From assembly GCA_910579465.1 (NCBI GenBank), contig CAJTUB010000001.1, positions 496,001-560,000 on the forward strand: DNA of 64,000 bases, given 5' to 3'. Position numbers and translations under genes: made by a program. Each line of letters starts with the position of its first letter. Position 1 is the stretch's first letter. This document shows positions 24,537 to 33,811 of the stretch, piece after piece. The stretch comes from an uncultured Lachnospiraceae bacterium (GTDB lineage: Bacteria > Bacillota > Clostridia > Lachnospirales > Lachnospiraceae). The notes beneath the pieces were generated by a model. It worked only from the letters and a program-made list of their open reading frames with translations, was not told the DNA's origin and ran no database searches.

Positions 24537-27149
24537 GTGCAAAGAGTGAAAAAGAGACGGGAGATAAGATGGAGTGAGTCCGTCAGAACGAATCGGTATG
24601 AAGATAATACTTTGACAGGATGCAAGACCGCTGCGGCAGAAGTGCTTTTTTCCGTGGCGTGTACGCTTGCATTTCTTTGTGCTGCATATTATATGCTGCA
24701 GGAGGTTTATCAATGGGGCAGCTTAAACAGTAATAAGGTGCTGCTGTTGTTTTTTGTTGCCACTCTGACCGGTGCAGTAATGGAGGTGGAGGTTCCGGGT
24801 AGGAAGAAAATAACGGTATTTCTGCGCTGGAGCGTGCCGTTTGCCATAGGGCTTATTTCAATCGGTTATCTGCGTTCCGGGGACAATGCAGAGGAGATAC
24901 GTTCCGGTCTCCAGGAGATGGCGGCAGTTTATGTGAATAAGTGGAATACGTATTACGGAACGGAGTTTTTTGTTTCTTCCGGGAATCCGGAGCAAATCGA
25001 AGCAGCGATGGACGCCGTAACAGTATTTCTGTGTGTTCTCCTGCTGTGGGCAGTGAGAATGCGGAGAGAGAATACGATTCCGGTGCTTGTGCCGGTGTTT
25101 GTCCTTTTGCTGGAGTTTCTGGCAGGGGATTCGCCGGAGGGTCTGGGAATCTTTGTGATGTTTGCCGGGATTTTGTCTGCCAATGCCATACGGTTCAGTC
25201 TTCCGGATTTCTGTCCGGCGCCGGGAGGAAAGAAGGGGGTCTTAGAAAAGAAACGGTTTGCCCCTGTGCTTCTGACCTGTGCCGGTATCCTGCTTGTCTG
25301 CGGACTGGCAAAGCTCGCAGGCGCGCCACTGGCAGAGGAGATGGTCCGGGAAAATTCCGGAAAGGCTAAGCGGCTCCAGGAGGAATTCATCGATAAGGTG
25401 TCTAATTTTTCTTTTCTGGAAGAGATAGAGGCACCCAAGGCGTTAGAGAGTTTAAAAGAGGTTGTCGGGACTATATTTGTGAAGAAAGACGCGGACAGTG
25501 CAGAGGTAACGAACCAGGAGCCACGGTATAAGGGAGTTCCGGTGCTCCGGATACAGACAGAGGAGCGGCCGGCGGAAAATATTTATCTGAAGGGCTTCTG
25601 TACGGGAGAGTATGAGGCAGGGGTCTGGAAAAGAGGACGGAAGACGTTTGAAAAGGAGTGCCGGAGGGCGGGCTTTGACAGTGAAAGGACTGCCGCAGTG
25701 CTTCTTTTATCTACCGTGGGGGAGCTTGCCAGGAAGGCTCCTGCCGGTCGTTTGCCAGAGGAGATGCAGCAAATAGCCGCGACGCTCTTTTACTATGATT
25801 CGTCCGGGACAGGTGCATATTTTCCATATTTCACAGAGCCGGATGGTGCGGATATCTATATGGAAAGTGACTGGTATGTGAAAAGGGAAAAGGGTCTGGA
25901 AGAGACGTCATTTACATTCTGGGAATTTCAGGACGGGAGCATGACGGATTTTTTGAAGCTGGTAGCGGCAGAGAGTCCGGAATGGGAAGACTGGTATGAA
26001 AGCTATGTACGGGAGTTTTATCTTGCGGTGCCGGAGAATATGACCCATGTACGGAAGACTGCGGACGAAATAGAGGAGAAGGGATACCAGAGAGGGCTTT
26101 TTGAAGAACCTATGGACGAAAACGAAATGCGTCTGTTGAAGGCATATCTTGTTGTGGAATGGCTGAGAAGGAATACAGGGTACAGTATGGAGCTTCCGGA
26201 GCTTCCTTCCGGAGCCGACCCGGTTGAGTTTTTTCTCGGGACAAGCAGGGCTGGCTATTGCATGCATTACGCAAGTGCCGCAGTTATGATTCTCCGTGAG
26301 CTGGGGGTCCCGGCAAGATATGCGGCCGGTTATCTTGTGAAGCAGTCTGCCTTTTTGCCTAAGTACGGAAAATATGAAGCGATAGTTTTGGATAACAGGG
26401 CACATGCGTGGGCAGAGGTATACCTGGACGGAATTGGCTGGATTCCGGTAGAGGTTACCAATGGATACGAGAATCCGGCATCAGACGGAAGTCTTACGCT
26501 GCCGGTTCCGCCTCTTGAACCGCCAGGACAGCCTTCCGGTACGCCTGTTCCGACGGAAGTACCGGGCAATGTGCCGGGACAGGAGCCGCCGGAAGACAGG
26601 ACGGAGCTGACGGTGACGCCGGGCGTACCCCCGGATGATAAAACGACACAGACGGGAAAGCAGCCGGAGCTTACGCTTCCGGAAATAAAACAGCCGTCTG
26701 CGGAAGCAAAGAAGGAGAGTCTTGCAAAAAAGATTTCTCCGGTGATTTTAATCTTTGCCTTGTTTTTCTATTTCATTTTTGAACTGTTGTTTGTACCTCT
26801 CTGGAGGGTTTTCAAAAAGATTGCAGGAAGGGTAGCCGACCGGCGGCTGCAACAGCTGATTCAGCGGAGCGGGAACCGGCAGGCAATCAGATTTGTAAAC
26901 CGGAAGATTTATCAGAGGCTCCGGCGAAGCGGGAAATTGTTTAAATCGTCCCTGAGAGATGCGGAGTATGAGGAATTATTAAAGAAAAACTACCGGGAAA
27001 TCCAGGCGGAGGACTGGAAGCGCTACATGGAGCTTGCAAAGGCAGCCGCATTTTCCCGCAGTGAATTTACGGAACAGGAAACAGAGTTTTGCTGCAGGAT
27101 TTACCGGAAGGTGAGGCAGAAGCCTTTTTCCCTGTTCCAGAGGGATTAA
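24537..27149 (+). CDS. Membrane transglutaminase-like protein
   Basis: An 870-aa integral membrane protein starting at GTG 24537, 9 bp after the DUF58 gene. Six to seven N-terminal helices (to about residue 265) are followed by an extracytoplasmic region with a transglutaminase-like core: Cys in SRAGYCMHYASAAVMILRE, His in NRAHAWAEVYLDGIGWIPVE, and an acidic third residue. Next is a Pro/Thr-rich linker, one more membrane helix (SPVILIFALFFYFIFELLF) and a basic cytoplasmic tail. This is the TgpA-like layout. The enzyme is likely to act on surface peptides or proteins; the substrate is unknown. Confidence 0.9.
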   Translation: MQRVKKRREIRWSESVRTNRYEDNTLTGCKTAAAEVLFSVACTLAFLCAAYYMLQEVYQWGSLNSNKVLLLFFVATLTGAVMEVEVPGRKKITVFLRWSVPFAIGLISIGYLRSGDNAEEIRSGLQEMAAVYVNKWNTYYGTEFFVSSGNPEQIEAAMDAVTVFLCVLLLWAVRMRRENTIPVLVPVFVLLLEFLAGDSPEGLGIFVMFAGILSANAIRFSLPDFCPAPGGKKGVLEKKRFAPVLLTCAGILLVCGLAKLAGAPLAEEMVRENSGKAKRLQEEFIDKVSNFSFLEEIEAPKALESLKEVVGTIFVKKDADSAEVTNQEPRYKGVPVLRIQTEERPAENIYLKGFCTGEYEAGVWKRGRKTFEKECRRAGFDSERTAAVLLLSTVGELARKAPAGRLPEEMQQIAATLFYYDSSGTGAYFPYFTEPDGADIYMESDWYVKREKGLEETSFTFWEFQDGSMTDFLKLVAAESPEWEDWYESYVREFYLAVPENMTHVRKTADEIEEKGYQRGLFEEPMDENEMRLLKAYLVVEWLRRNTGYSMELPELPSGADPVEFFLGTSRAGYCMHYASAAVMILRELGVPARYAAGYLVKQSAFLPKYGKYEAIVLDNRAHAWAEVYLDGIGWIPVEVTNGYENPASDGSLTLPVPPLEPPGQPSGTPVPTEVPGNVPGQEPPEDRTELTVTPGVPPDDKTTQTGKQPELTLPEIKQPSAEAKKESLAKKISPVILIFALFFYFIFELLFVPLWRVFKKIAGRVADRRLQQLIQRSGNRQAIRFVNRKIYQRLRRSGKLFKSSLRDAEYEELLKKNYREIQAEDWKRYMELAKAAAFSRSEFTEQETEFCCRIYRKVRQKPFSLFQRD

Positions 27150-27209
27150 AATGGGCTGTTTTTAGGGCGGCACAAGCAGCCTGACCATCAGGAATAGCGG
27201 CTTTGGATT

Positions 27210-27245
27210 AACGGCATAGGAAAAAACTGTGCCGTTTTCCTTTGT
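27210..27245 (+). terminator. Rho-independent terminator
   Basis: AACGGCA and TGCCGTT form the stem around TAGGAAAAAACTG, followed by TTCCTTTGTT. Confidence 0.65.
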
Positions 27246-27354
27246 TCTACTATGTACCTTTTACCGGATTTATGTTAGGATTACGGTGTAACGGGGGTCC
27301 CGTACCGAGGGGAATGCAGTAACAGGACGGAAGCAAAGAAAGGAGTAACGTAGG

Positions 27355-28206
27355 ATGAAAGGAAGAGTATATGCAATAGCAGCAGCGATAGCGCTTACGT
27401 CTGCAGGAGTGCAGGGAGCGCATGTGGCACAGGCAGCGGCACGGCCGGTATATGTAAGCAGAATCAATGGCGAAACGGCAGGACAGTGGAAGGAGACGTT
27501 ACAACGGCTGAATGTCCGGTGTGACCTTCTGTTTGAACTGCTTTCCAGATTTGAATGTGACAAATTACCGGAGAAACCGGGCGGAAGTAAGCCGGAGCAG
27601 CCGGAAGTACCGGGAGAAAGCAGACCGGAACAGCCGGGTACGCCGGAAGAGAAGCCAGGTGAGAGTAAGCCGGAAAATCCGGACGAGAGCAAGCCGGAGA
27701 AGCCGGGCGGGAGCAAGCCGGAAAATCCGGATGAGAGCAAACCGGAGAAGCCGGGCGGGAGCAAGCCGGAAAATCCGGGTGAGAGTAAGCCTGAGAAGCC
27801 GGAAGAAAAACCGGAAGAGCAGGACAAGGCCTATGTGTATGGTCTTCGTATTACAGAGCTTGTAAATCAGCATCGTGCCGAAGCGGGACTGGCTCCGGTG
27901 GAGTATTCCGCAGAGCTGAGCAAGCCGGCGCAGACGCGTGCATTTGAGATTGAAAAGTCATTTTCCCATACACGTCCGGACGGAAGATATTTTTCGTCTG
28001 CATTAAAGGATTATGGTATTTCTTACCGCTACACTGGTGAGAATATTGCATGGGGACATAAGTCTCCGGAGGAAGTAGTGGAAGCATGGATGAATTCTCC
28101 GGGACACCGTGCCAATATTTTAAATAAGAACTATACGAAGCTTGGTGTAGGCTACCAGCAGAATGCCAGAGGCGTAAACTACTTCACACAGCTGTTTACG
28201 AACTAA
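27355..28206 (+). CDS. Secreted CAP/SCP-domain protein with KPE repeats
   Basis: A 283-aa exported protein. A signal peptide (about 1-30, cut after AQAA) precedes a short helical part, a Pro/Lys/Glu-rich repeat linker (about 70-155) and a C-terminal CAP domain of the YkwD type: RITELVNQHRAEAGLAPVEY, a His in FSHTRPDG, GENIAWGHKSPEEVVEAWMNSPGHRANIL, then YFTQLF. CAP proteins of this type in spore-formers may bind or cut cell-wall or lipid ligands; the role here is unknown. AAAGGAG precedes the ATG. The linker probably spans the cell wall. Confidence 0.9.
   Translation: MKGRVYAIAAAIALTSAGVQGAHVAQAAARPVYVSRINGETAGQWKETLQRLNVRCDLLFELLSRFECDKLPEKPGGSKPEQPEVPGESRPEQPGTPEEKPGESKPENPDESKPEKPGGSKPENPDESKPEKPGGSKPENPGESKPEKPEEKPEEQDKAYVYGLRITELVNQHRAEAGLAPVEYSAELSKPAQTRAFEIEKSFSHTRPDGRYFSSALKDYGISYRYTGENIAWGHKSPEEVVEAWMNSPGHRANILNKNYTKLGVGYQQNARGVNYFTQLFTN
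27564..27810 (+). repeat. KPE-rich repeat linker, 48-bp period
   Basis: Inside the CAP-protein gene the unit SKPENPDESKPEKPGG (48 bp) recurs, preceded and followed by degenerate forms. The clean copies are about 27661-27790. Copies are nearly identical at the DNA level, so length variation between strains is likely. Confidence 0.8.
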
Positions 28207-28285
28207 GGAAGCGTTGATTAAATCATCGCTTCCTCAGAGCCTCCGGCGCGGGAAACGCTTTCATCAGCGTTTCCCTAAGAAATTA
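28203..28285. repeat. Interspersed hairpin repeat, paired copies (head to head)
   Basis: 28203-28249 read on the minus strand matches 55173-55219 on the plus strand at about 42 of 47 positions. It holds a stem GGAAGCG.TGAT/ATCA.CGCTTCC. A second, shorter hairpin follows in the other orientation (GGGAAACGCT-TTCATC-AGCGTTTCCC, about 28250-28275) and ends CTAAG like the first. The arrangement looks like a REP/BIME-type intergenic element; it may also act as a terminator for the CAP gene. Confidence 0.7.
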
Positions 28286-28372
28286 CTGACGCGAAAAAGG
28301 AAGAATGAAGTACCGGGAGCCGTCCGACGGAATACACTGTAACAGAGTGTAACCGAAGGGCGGTTCTTTTTT

Positions 28373-29248
28373 ATGGGTAAAAATACAGCAGGCTGCTGTG
28401 GACGTGTAAAAAAATCCGAGAACAGGATTTTACTTGCGTTTCTTTTAAATCTGTTTTTCTCTTTTGTCGAGGTCTGGGGAGGGCTTCTGACCGGAAGCAT
28501 CACGATAATGTCGGATGCTATCCACGATTTCGGGGACTGTATTGCGCTTGGGATGGCATGGCGCATGGAGAAGCTTTCCAAGAGACCGCCGAATCAGAAA
28601 TATCATTTCGGCTACCGGAGGTTTTCGGTGATTGCGGGACTGATTAACAATCTGATTCTGCTGGCGGGCGGCGTCATTATTATTGTCACCTGTACCCAGC
28701 GTTTTTTCTCCCCGCGGGAAATTGACGGTGCAGGAATGTTTGTGTTTGCGGTATTTGGAATTTTGATGAACGGCGTAGCCATGATTCTGACTGCACGGGG
28801 GAGCAATATCAATGAAAAGACAATCAGCACGCATATGCTGGAGGATGTTTTAACCTGGGCAGCGGTATTAATCGTGGGAGTCATTATGCACTTTTTTCAT
28901 CTGCCGATTCTGGATTCGTTACTGTCAATCGGAATGACGCTCGTTATTTTCTGCGGTGTGGCAAGGAATCTGAAACGGATTTTTGCGGTGCTTGCAGTGC
29001 GTTCGCCGCTAAAGGCAGAGGATTATGACAGGCTGCGGGAGGAACTGGAGGGCTGCATGCCGTTTGCCGGGCTTGAAAATTTGCGCTTATACAGTATCAG
29101 CGGAGAGGATAAAAATGCAGAAGTATTTTTTAGGCTGACCGGTGAGTGTCAGGTACAGGAGCATGAGCAGCTGTTCCAAAAGGCAGAGGAATGCTGTAAA
29201 AGATATGGAATCGAGCAGGTCTTTATACAGGCACGCTATAAGGAGTAG
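28373..29248 (+). CDS. Cation diffusion facilitator (CzcD-like metal exporter)
   Basis: A 291-aa membrane protein with about six helices in residues 20-205. A metal site is seen in helix 2 (SDAIHDFGDCIALG) and helix 5 (HMLEDVLTWAAVLIVG), the pattern of zinc-type CDF antiporters, here HD..D and H..D. A C-terminal cytoplasmic domain follows (YDRLREELEG ... NLRLYSISGEDKNAEVFFRL). It should export Zn2+ or a similar ion in exchange for protons. The ATG at 28373 has only a weak ribosome binding site. The preceding CACTGTAACAGAGTG is a small stem of unknown role. Confidence 0.9.
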   Translation: MGKNTAGCCGRVKKSENRILLAFLLNLFFSFVEVWGGLLTGSITIMSDAIHDFGDCIALGMAWRMEKLSKRPPNQKYHFGYRRFSVIAGLINNLILLAGGVIIIVTCTQRFFSPREIDGAGMFVFAVFGILMNGVAMILTARGSNINEKTISTHMLEDVLTWAAVLIVGVIMHFFHLPILDSLLSIGMTLVIFCGVARNLKRIFAVLAVRSPLKAEDYDRLREELEGCMPFAGLENLRLYSISGEDKNAEVFFRLTGECQVQEHEQLFQKAEECCKRYGIEQVFIQARYKE

Positions 29249-29432
29249 CACGGTGTTGTGAGTTTCACAAAGCGCAGCCCGTTTTTACAAGTGCAGGAAA
29301 TCTTTATCCTGTAAAAAGCCGCAGTCGTATTTTTGCATATGCAACGTGATATATGATTTTCGGGCAAATGCAAGAATCAGGCAGCGGCTTTAAGGCTGTC
29401 TGAAAATACGGAAATTTAAGGGGATTTTGGAA

Positions 29433-29461
29433 TTGAAATTTTAACGGGAATAGTGTATAGT
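29433..29461 (+). promoter_or_regulatory. Sigma-A-like promoter of SGNH lipoprotein
   Basis: TTGAAA (29433-29438), 17-nt spacer, TATAGT (29456-29461). The leader of about 75 nt is A/G-rich. Confidence 0.75.
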
Positions 29462-29543
29462 AAAGAGAGCAGAGCGCTTTTATATAAAAAGGCGCGAGCG
29501 TAAAGCCAAAGCAAGGCAGGATACATAGAAAGGAATCGAAACC

Positions 29544-30857
29544 ATGAAGAAAAAGATTTGTCTGCTCGCAGCAGCTATGGTACTGGCGGCTGCAGCATGT
29601 AACAAGGGAACCACGGAAACTCCTACGGATGTCCCGGCTACCATGACGCCTACCGTTACTCCGGAGCCGACGGCAACGCCAAAGCCGACCGCGACGCCGA
29701 AGCCGACGGCTACACCTACTCCGGAGACTGACTGGTATGAGGATATGGTAAAGGCTTCCCTGGTGTCTACCGGGAACAATGCCCGTTTAAAGAAGGTACT
29801 GGAAAAGGCAAGAAACGGTGAGACCGTGAATATTGCGGCACTTGGCGGCTCCGTAACGGAGGGCGCGGGCGCAAATTCGATGAACAACGGCTATGCATAC
29901 CAGTTTGCGGATGCGTTTGCAGAAGCCTACGGAACGGACCGGGGAAGCAATATTAACTTTGTAAATGCTGGTCTTGGCGGAACACCGTCGTCCCTTGGCG
30001 TAATCCGCTTCCAGCGGGATGTCGTAGAAGAGCTTGGGGCAGAGCCGGATTTGTTTATCCTTGAGTTTGCAGTAAACGATTACGGTGAGGTGACCGGCGG
30101 ACGTGCCTATGAAAGTCTGGTGCGCGATGTTCTTTCCCAGGATAATGACGCGGCAGTAATTCTGGTGTTTTCCGTGTTCAAATCGAAGTGGAATATGCAG
30201 AGCGACTATATTCCGGTCGGAAAATATTACGACCTGCCGATGGTAAGCATCCGGGATGCGGTTGCAGTTCCGTATCTGAGGGGAACCCTGGATGATAAAA
30301 GGTTCTTTTCGGATGAATATCACCCGACGACCTATGGTCATACGATTATGAGCGACTGTATTATGCATCTGATTGATGAGATTGACAAGGAAGAGGCAGA
30401 TGAGATGAACGTGCTGCCGGAGACCGGAAGGAAGCCGTTAGACTTCTGTAAGGTGGAAATGATTGATGCGGAGAGCGAGGGTGTAGAGATTACAGCCGGA
30501 AGCTTTACCCAGACTGACACGGCAGTGCAGTATTTTAAGGGGAAGGCTTCGTTCCCGGAGAACTGGAAGCATGATGCGGCTGCAGGCAACGAGAGCTTTA
30601 CCATGAAGCTGACCTGTAAGAACCTCCTGCTGAACTATAAGACCGCAAATGGCGCTGATTTTGGTGATGCTGAGGTCTATGTAGACGGTGAAAAGGTAAT
30701 GACGCTCCAGGGCAGGACACAGGGTGGCTGGAACAATTCGAATGTAGTGCTTGTGCTGGATGAGACCGAAGCCGCCGAGCATACAATCGAGATCCGCATG
30801 GCAGAAGGCCATGAAGACAAGGCATTTACAATACTTGCTCTTGGCTATACGAAATAA
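29544..30857 (+). CDS. SGNH/GDSL hydrolase lipoprotein
   Basis: A 437-aa exported lipoprotein. The signal ends in lipobox LAAAAC with Cys19, followed by a Thr/Pro-rich linker (to about 66). Then an SGNH domain: block I GGSVTEGAG with Ser103, Gly in NAGLGGTPSSLG, Asn in EFAVNDYGEV, and the C-terminal Asp257/His260 in DEYHPT. A C-terminal beta-rich domain (about 300-437) resembles a carbohydrate-binding or accessory module. In a plant-fibre degrader, deacetylation of surface polysaccharide is plausible; the xylanase is 26 kb away. A good promoter and AGAAAGGA precede the gene. Confidence 0.9.
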   Translation: MKKKICLLAAAMVLAAAACNKGTTETPTDVPATMTPTVTPEPTATPKPTATPKPTATPTPETDWYEDMVKASLVSTGNNARLKKVLEKARNGETVNIAALGGSVTEGAGANSMNNGYAYQFADAFAEAYGTDRGSNINFVNAGLGGTPSSLGVIRFQRDVVEELGAEPDLFILEFAVNDYGEVTGGRAYESLVRDVLSQDNDAAVILVFSVFKSKWNMQSDYIPVGKYYDLPMVSIRDAVAVPYLRGTLDDKRFFSDEYHPTTYGHTIMSDCIMHLIDEIDKEEADEMNVLPETGRKPLDFCKVEMIDAESEGVEITAGSFTQTDTAVQYFKGKASFPENWKHDAAAGNESFTMKLTCKNLLLNYKTANGADFGDAEVYVDGEKVMTLQGRTQGGWNNSNVVLVLDETEAAEHTIEIRMAEGHEDKAFTILALGYTK

Positions 30858-30868
30858 GATAAAAGAGA

Positions 30869-30905
30869 AAGGGGCTGTTGCGCTTTGTGCGCCAGCCCCT
30901 TTGAT
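30869..30905. terminator. Bidirectional terminator
   Basis: AAAGGGGCTG pairs with CAGCCCCTTT around TTGCGCTTTGTGCGC, between the convergent SGNH gene and the minus-strand zinc-ribbon gene. Confidence 0.85.
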
Positions 30906-30919
30906 AAGTGCTAATTGTC

Positions 30920-31537
30920 TTATACCTCTTCGATTTTATGGAGATTCCAGACATGGATGTTAATCGGGATGACCTCAGAGCCGCAGTATTCGCAGAACTT
31001 TGCGCCGAGGGAGGTCAGGGCGCCGCCGCAGTGCGGGCAGGTCACGGAAAAGCCGTTTTCCTTTCCGTATTCGACGGCATCCTGGATATACATCATATGT
31101 GTATTGAAGCGGGTCTGGATTTTCTTTGTGCCGGTATGGTACTGTACGCCGGACTGGAACACGATAACGCAGGTCCCGGCGTTTTTTATGTAGGAGAGCA
31201 CCTCGGTCTTGTGGATACGGACGCCCGCAAAGTTCTTCTCACGCAGATACTTTTTCAGATGTCCTTCGGCAATGCCGCGGAGTTCTACCCAGTTTAACTC
31301 AGGAAAGTCCTTCTGGATCTGAGGGACATAAATCGAGGTCATGCCGGAAACCGATTTTGGCGTGTTCGCCTCCTCCTCTTCCCTGCTTTTTATCAGTTCG
31401 CCGAGGTTGTCCGTGCCGAACAGGTCCTTCATGGTGCGTTTTGCTTTTCTATAAAAATACCAGATAGTTCCGGCCAGTGCCAGTGCCGCCACCGAAAAAA
31501 GAATTACCGGAATGGAAATGCCTAAAATTGTTCCCAT
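30920..31537 (-). CDS. Membrane-anchored zinc-ribbon protein
   Basis: A 205-aa protein: one N-terminal hydrophobic helix (about 5-28), a charged coil, a central alpha/beta region (ELNWVELRGIAEGHLKKYLRE ... NAGTCVIVFQSGVQYHTGTKK) and a C-terminal zinc ribbon (CPHCGG ... FCEYCGSEV). I see no enzyme motif. The start follows GGAGG in a good place. Such proteins are widespread uncharacterised Clostridia proteins. It is convergent with the SGNH gene and divergent from mntP. Confidence 0.85.
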   Translation of the reverse strand: MGTILGISIPVILFSVAALALAGTIWYFYRKAKRTMKDLFGTDNLGELIKSREEEEANTPKSVSGMTSIYVPQIQKDFPELNWVELRGIAEGHLKKYLREKNFAGVRIHKTEVLSYIKNAGTCVIVFQSGVQYHTGTKKIQTRFNTHMMYIQDAVEYGKENGFSVTCPHCGGALTSLGAKFCEYCGSEVIPINIHVWNLHKIEEV

Positions 31538-31672
31538 AACAGCCTCCTGTCAAGTGAAAGGTAATATCAAAATAAAACTTTCCTAAAGTATAACAGAAAA
31601 TGCAGGGAAAGTCTATGGGAATCGTAGTTGTATTTACCGGCGCAGTTTGGCATAAAATACTACAATGGAATA

Positions 31673-31701
31673 TTGACACTGTTTTGAAAATCGTGTAGAC
31701 T
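31673..31701 (+). promoter_or_regulatory. Sigma-A-like promoter of mntP
   Basis: TTGACA (31673-31678), 17-nt spacer, TAGACT (31696-31701), only about 27 bp before the gene. There is thus no room for a Mn2+ riboswitch in the leader. Confidence 0.8.
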
Positions 31702-31727
31702 AGATTTTATGTTGTGGAGGTTTTGGT

Positions 31728-32285
31728 ATGGGTATTTTAGATTTGTTTCTGATTGCGGTAGGCCTGTCCATGGACGCATTTGCTGTGGCGGTCTGTAAGG
31801 GGCTTTCAGTGAAGAAGGCGACTCTGAAGCAGGGGATTATCGCAGGTTTATATTTTGGCGGGTTTCAGGCAGGAATGCCCCTGCTCGGGTATCTGTTAGG
31901 CAGTAATTTTGCAAAGTACATAGAAGAGTTCGACCACTGGATTGCGTTTGTCCTGCTCGGGATTATCGGCATTAATATGATACGGGAGTCGAGAGAGAAG
32001 GACGAGGAGCTGAATGCCTCCTTTGCCCCGAAGGCAATGCTTCCGATGGCGGTGGCGACCAGCATCGACGCTTTGGCAGTCGGCGTTTCGTTTGCGTTTA
32101 TGAAGGTGCAGATTGGCTGGGCGGTTTCGTTTATCGGACTGATTACCTTTACGCTGTCTGTCATCGGCGTGAAAGTAGGAAATCATTTCGGGGCAAAATA
32201 TAAGTCTAAGGCGGAGCTTCTGGGCGGAGTCGTGCTGATTGTACTAGGGATAAAGATATTAGCAGAGCATCTGCTCGGGCTGTAG
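31728..32285 (+). CDS. mntP: Manganese efflux pump MntP
   Basis: A 185-aa membrane protein made of two three-helix repeats. Each repeat carries the family's Asp-containing motif: LSMDAFAVAVCKGL near residue 15-28 and TSIDALAVGVSFAF near 110-123. Length fits the family. It exports Mn2+ across the cytoplasmic membrane. TGGAGG precedes the ATG at 31728. Confidence 0.95.
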   Translation: MGILDLFLIAVGLSMDAFAVAVCKGLSVKKATLKQGIIAGLYFGGFQAGMPLLGYLLGSNFAKYIEEFDHWIAFVLLGIIGINMIRESREKDEELNASFAPKAMLPMAVATSIDALAVGVSFAFMKVQIGWAVSFIGLITFTLSVIGVKVGNHFGAKYKSKAELLGGVVLIVLGIKILAEHLLGL

Positions 32286-32332
32286 AATAGTCCGGTGGAG
32301 AGAAAGAGACGGAAAAGGAGAAAAAGTAACGT

Positions 32333-33802
32333 ATGAAAATCGGATTTGATAATGAGAAGTATCTGAAAATGCAGTCAGAGTACATTATGGAGCGCATTGG
32401 AAAGTTCGGGGACAAGCTGTATCTGGAGTTCGGAGGGAAGCTGTTTGACGATTATCACGCGTCAAGAGTGCTGCCTGGCTTTTTACCGGATAGTAAGTTA
32501 AAGATGCTGTTAAAGCTTGCGGACAAGGCGGAGGTCATTCTTGTTATCGGTGCGGATTCGATTGAGCAGAATAAAAAGCGTGAAGATTTGGGCATCACTT
32601 ATGATGAGGACGTGGTGCGTCTCGTAGAGGAGTATAAATACTGTGGTCTTTTTGTCAGCAGCGTCGTTGTGACAAAGTATGCCGGACAGGCGGCAGCCGA
32701 TATGTTTAAAGAAAAGCTGGAAAAGAAGAATATCAAAGTATACCGCCACTATGTTATCGAGGGGTATCCGACGAATGTGGCACAGATTGTAAGTGACGAC
32801 GGCTTCGGGAAAAACGACTATATTGAGACCAGCCGTCCGCTTGTGGTCGTAACCGCGCCGGGACCGGGCAGCGGTAAGATGGCAACCTGTCTCTCGCAGC
32901 TGTATCACGAAAACAAGCGCGGCGTCAAGGCAGGCTATGCGAAGTTCGAGACCTTCCCAATCTGGAACCTGCCGCTCAAGCATCCGGTGAATCTGGCATA
33001 CGAGGCCGCAACTGCAGATTTGAATGATGTCAATATGATTGACCCGTTCCATCTGGAGGCATACGGGATGACTACGGTAAACTATAACCGCGATATTGAG
33101 ATTTTCCCGGTACTGAATGCCGTATTTGAGGAAATCTACGGCAGCAACCCGTACAAGTCTCCGACAGATATGGGCGTAAATATGGCGGGGAACTGTATTC
33201 TGGACGACGAGGTCTGCTGTCAGGCGTCGAAGATGGAGATTATCCGCCGGTATTACAAGACGTTAAATAAGCTGGCAAAGGGAGACGATACGGAGAACGA
33301 GGTCTATAAAATCGAGCTTCTGATGAAGCAGGCAAGGATTACGACCGACGACCGTGCCGTGACGGTGGCGGCAAAGCGGCGTGCGGAGCAGTTGGGCGTA
33401 CCGTCTGCGGCAATTGAGCTTGCCGATGGGACCGTGATTACCTCAAAGACGACCGATTTGCTCGGCGCGTCGGCGGCGTTGCTTTTGAATGCGTTAAAGT
33501 ATCTTGCCGGGGTAGAGCACGATACCCACCTGATTTCGCCGAGTGCAATCGAGCCGATTCAGGCGCTGAAGGTAGGCTACCTTGGCAGCAGGAACCCGCG
33601 CCTGCATACGGACGAGGTGCTGATTGCGCTGGCAATCTCCGCGGTAGACGACGAGAACGCAAAGCGCGCCATGCGGGAGCTTCCGAGGCTGCGCGGCTGT
33701 CAGGTGCATACGTCGGTCATGCTCTCCGAGGTGGACTTAGGTGTTTTCAAAAAGCTCGGGGTGGACTTAACGTGCGAGCCGGTGATAAAGAAGAGCAGGT
33801 AG
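32333..33802 (+). CDS. DUF1846 family protein
   Basis: A 489-aa cytoplasmic protein of a large, conserved Firmicutes family. Visible marks: the N-terminal GFDNEKYLKMQSEYIMER, a glycine-rich loop VVTAPGPGSGKMATCLSQL (about 177-195) that looks like a nucleotide-binding P-loop, a highly conserved EGYPTNVAQIVSDDGFG, and a C-terminal GCQVHTSVMLSEVD. Activity is unproven. AAAAGGAG precedes the ATG. It ends 9 bp before a convergent pseudogene. Confidence 0.92.
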   Translation: MKIGFDNEKYLKMQSEYIMERIGKFGDKLYLEFGGKLFDDYHASRVLPGFLPDSKLKMLLKLADKAEVILVIGADSIEQNKKREDLGITYDEDVVRLVEEYKYCGLFVSSVVVTKYAGQAAADMFKEKLEKKNIKVYRHYVIEGYPTNVAQIVSDDGFGKNDYIETSRPLVVVTAPGPGSGKMATCLSQLYHENKRGVKAGYAKFETFPIWNLPLKHPVNLAYEAATADLNDVNMIDPFHLEAYGMTTVNYNRDIEIFPVLNAVFEEIYGSNPYKSPTDMGVNMAGNCILDDEVCCQASKMEIIRRYYKTLNKLAKGDDTENEVYKIELLMKQARITTDDRAVTVAAKRRAEQLGVPSAAIELADGTVITSKTTDLLGASAALLLNALKYLAGVEHDTHLISPSAIEPIQALKVGYLGSRNPRLHTDEVLIALAISAVDDENAKRAMRELPRLRGCQVHTSVMLSEVDLGVFKKLGVDLTCEPVIKKSR

Positions 33803-33811
33803 GGGAGAGGT

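Noticed and set aside
31538..31727. Possible yybP-ykoY Mn riboswitch before mntP
   Set aside because: A TTGACA-17-TAGACT promoter ends only about 27 bp before the gene, so there is no space for the aptamer.
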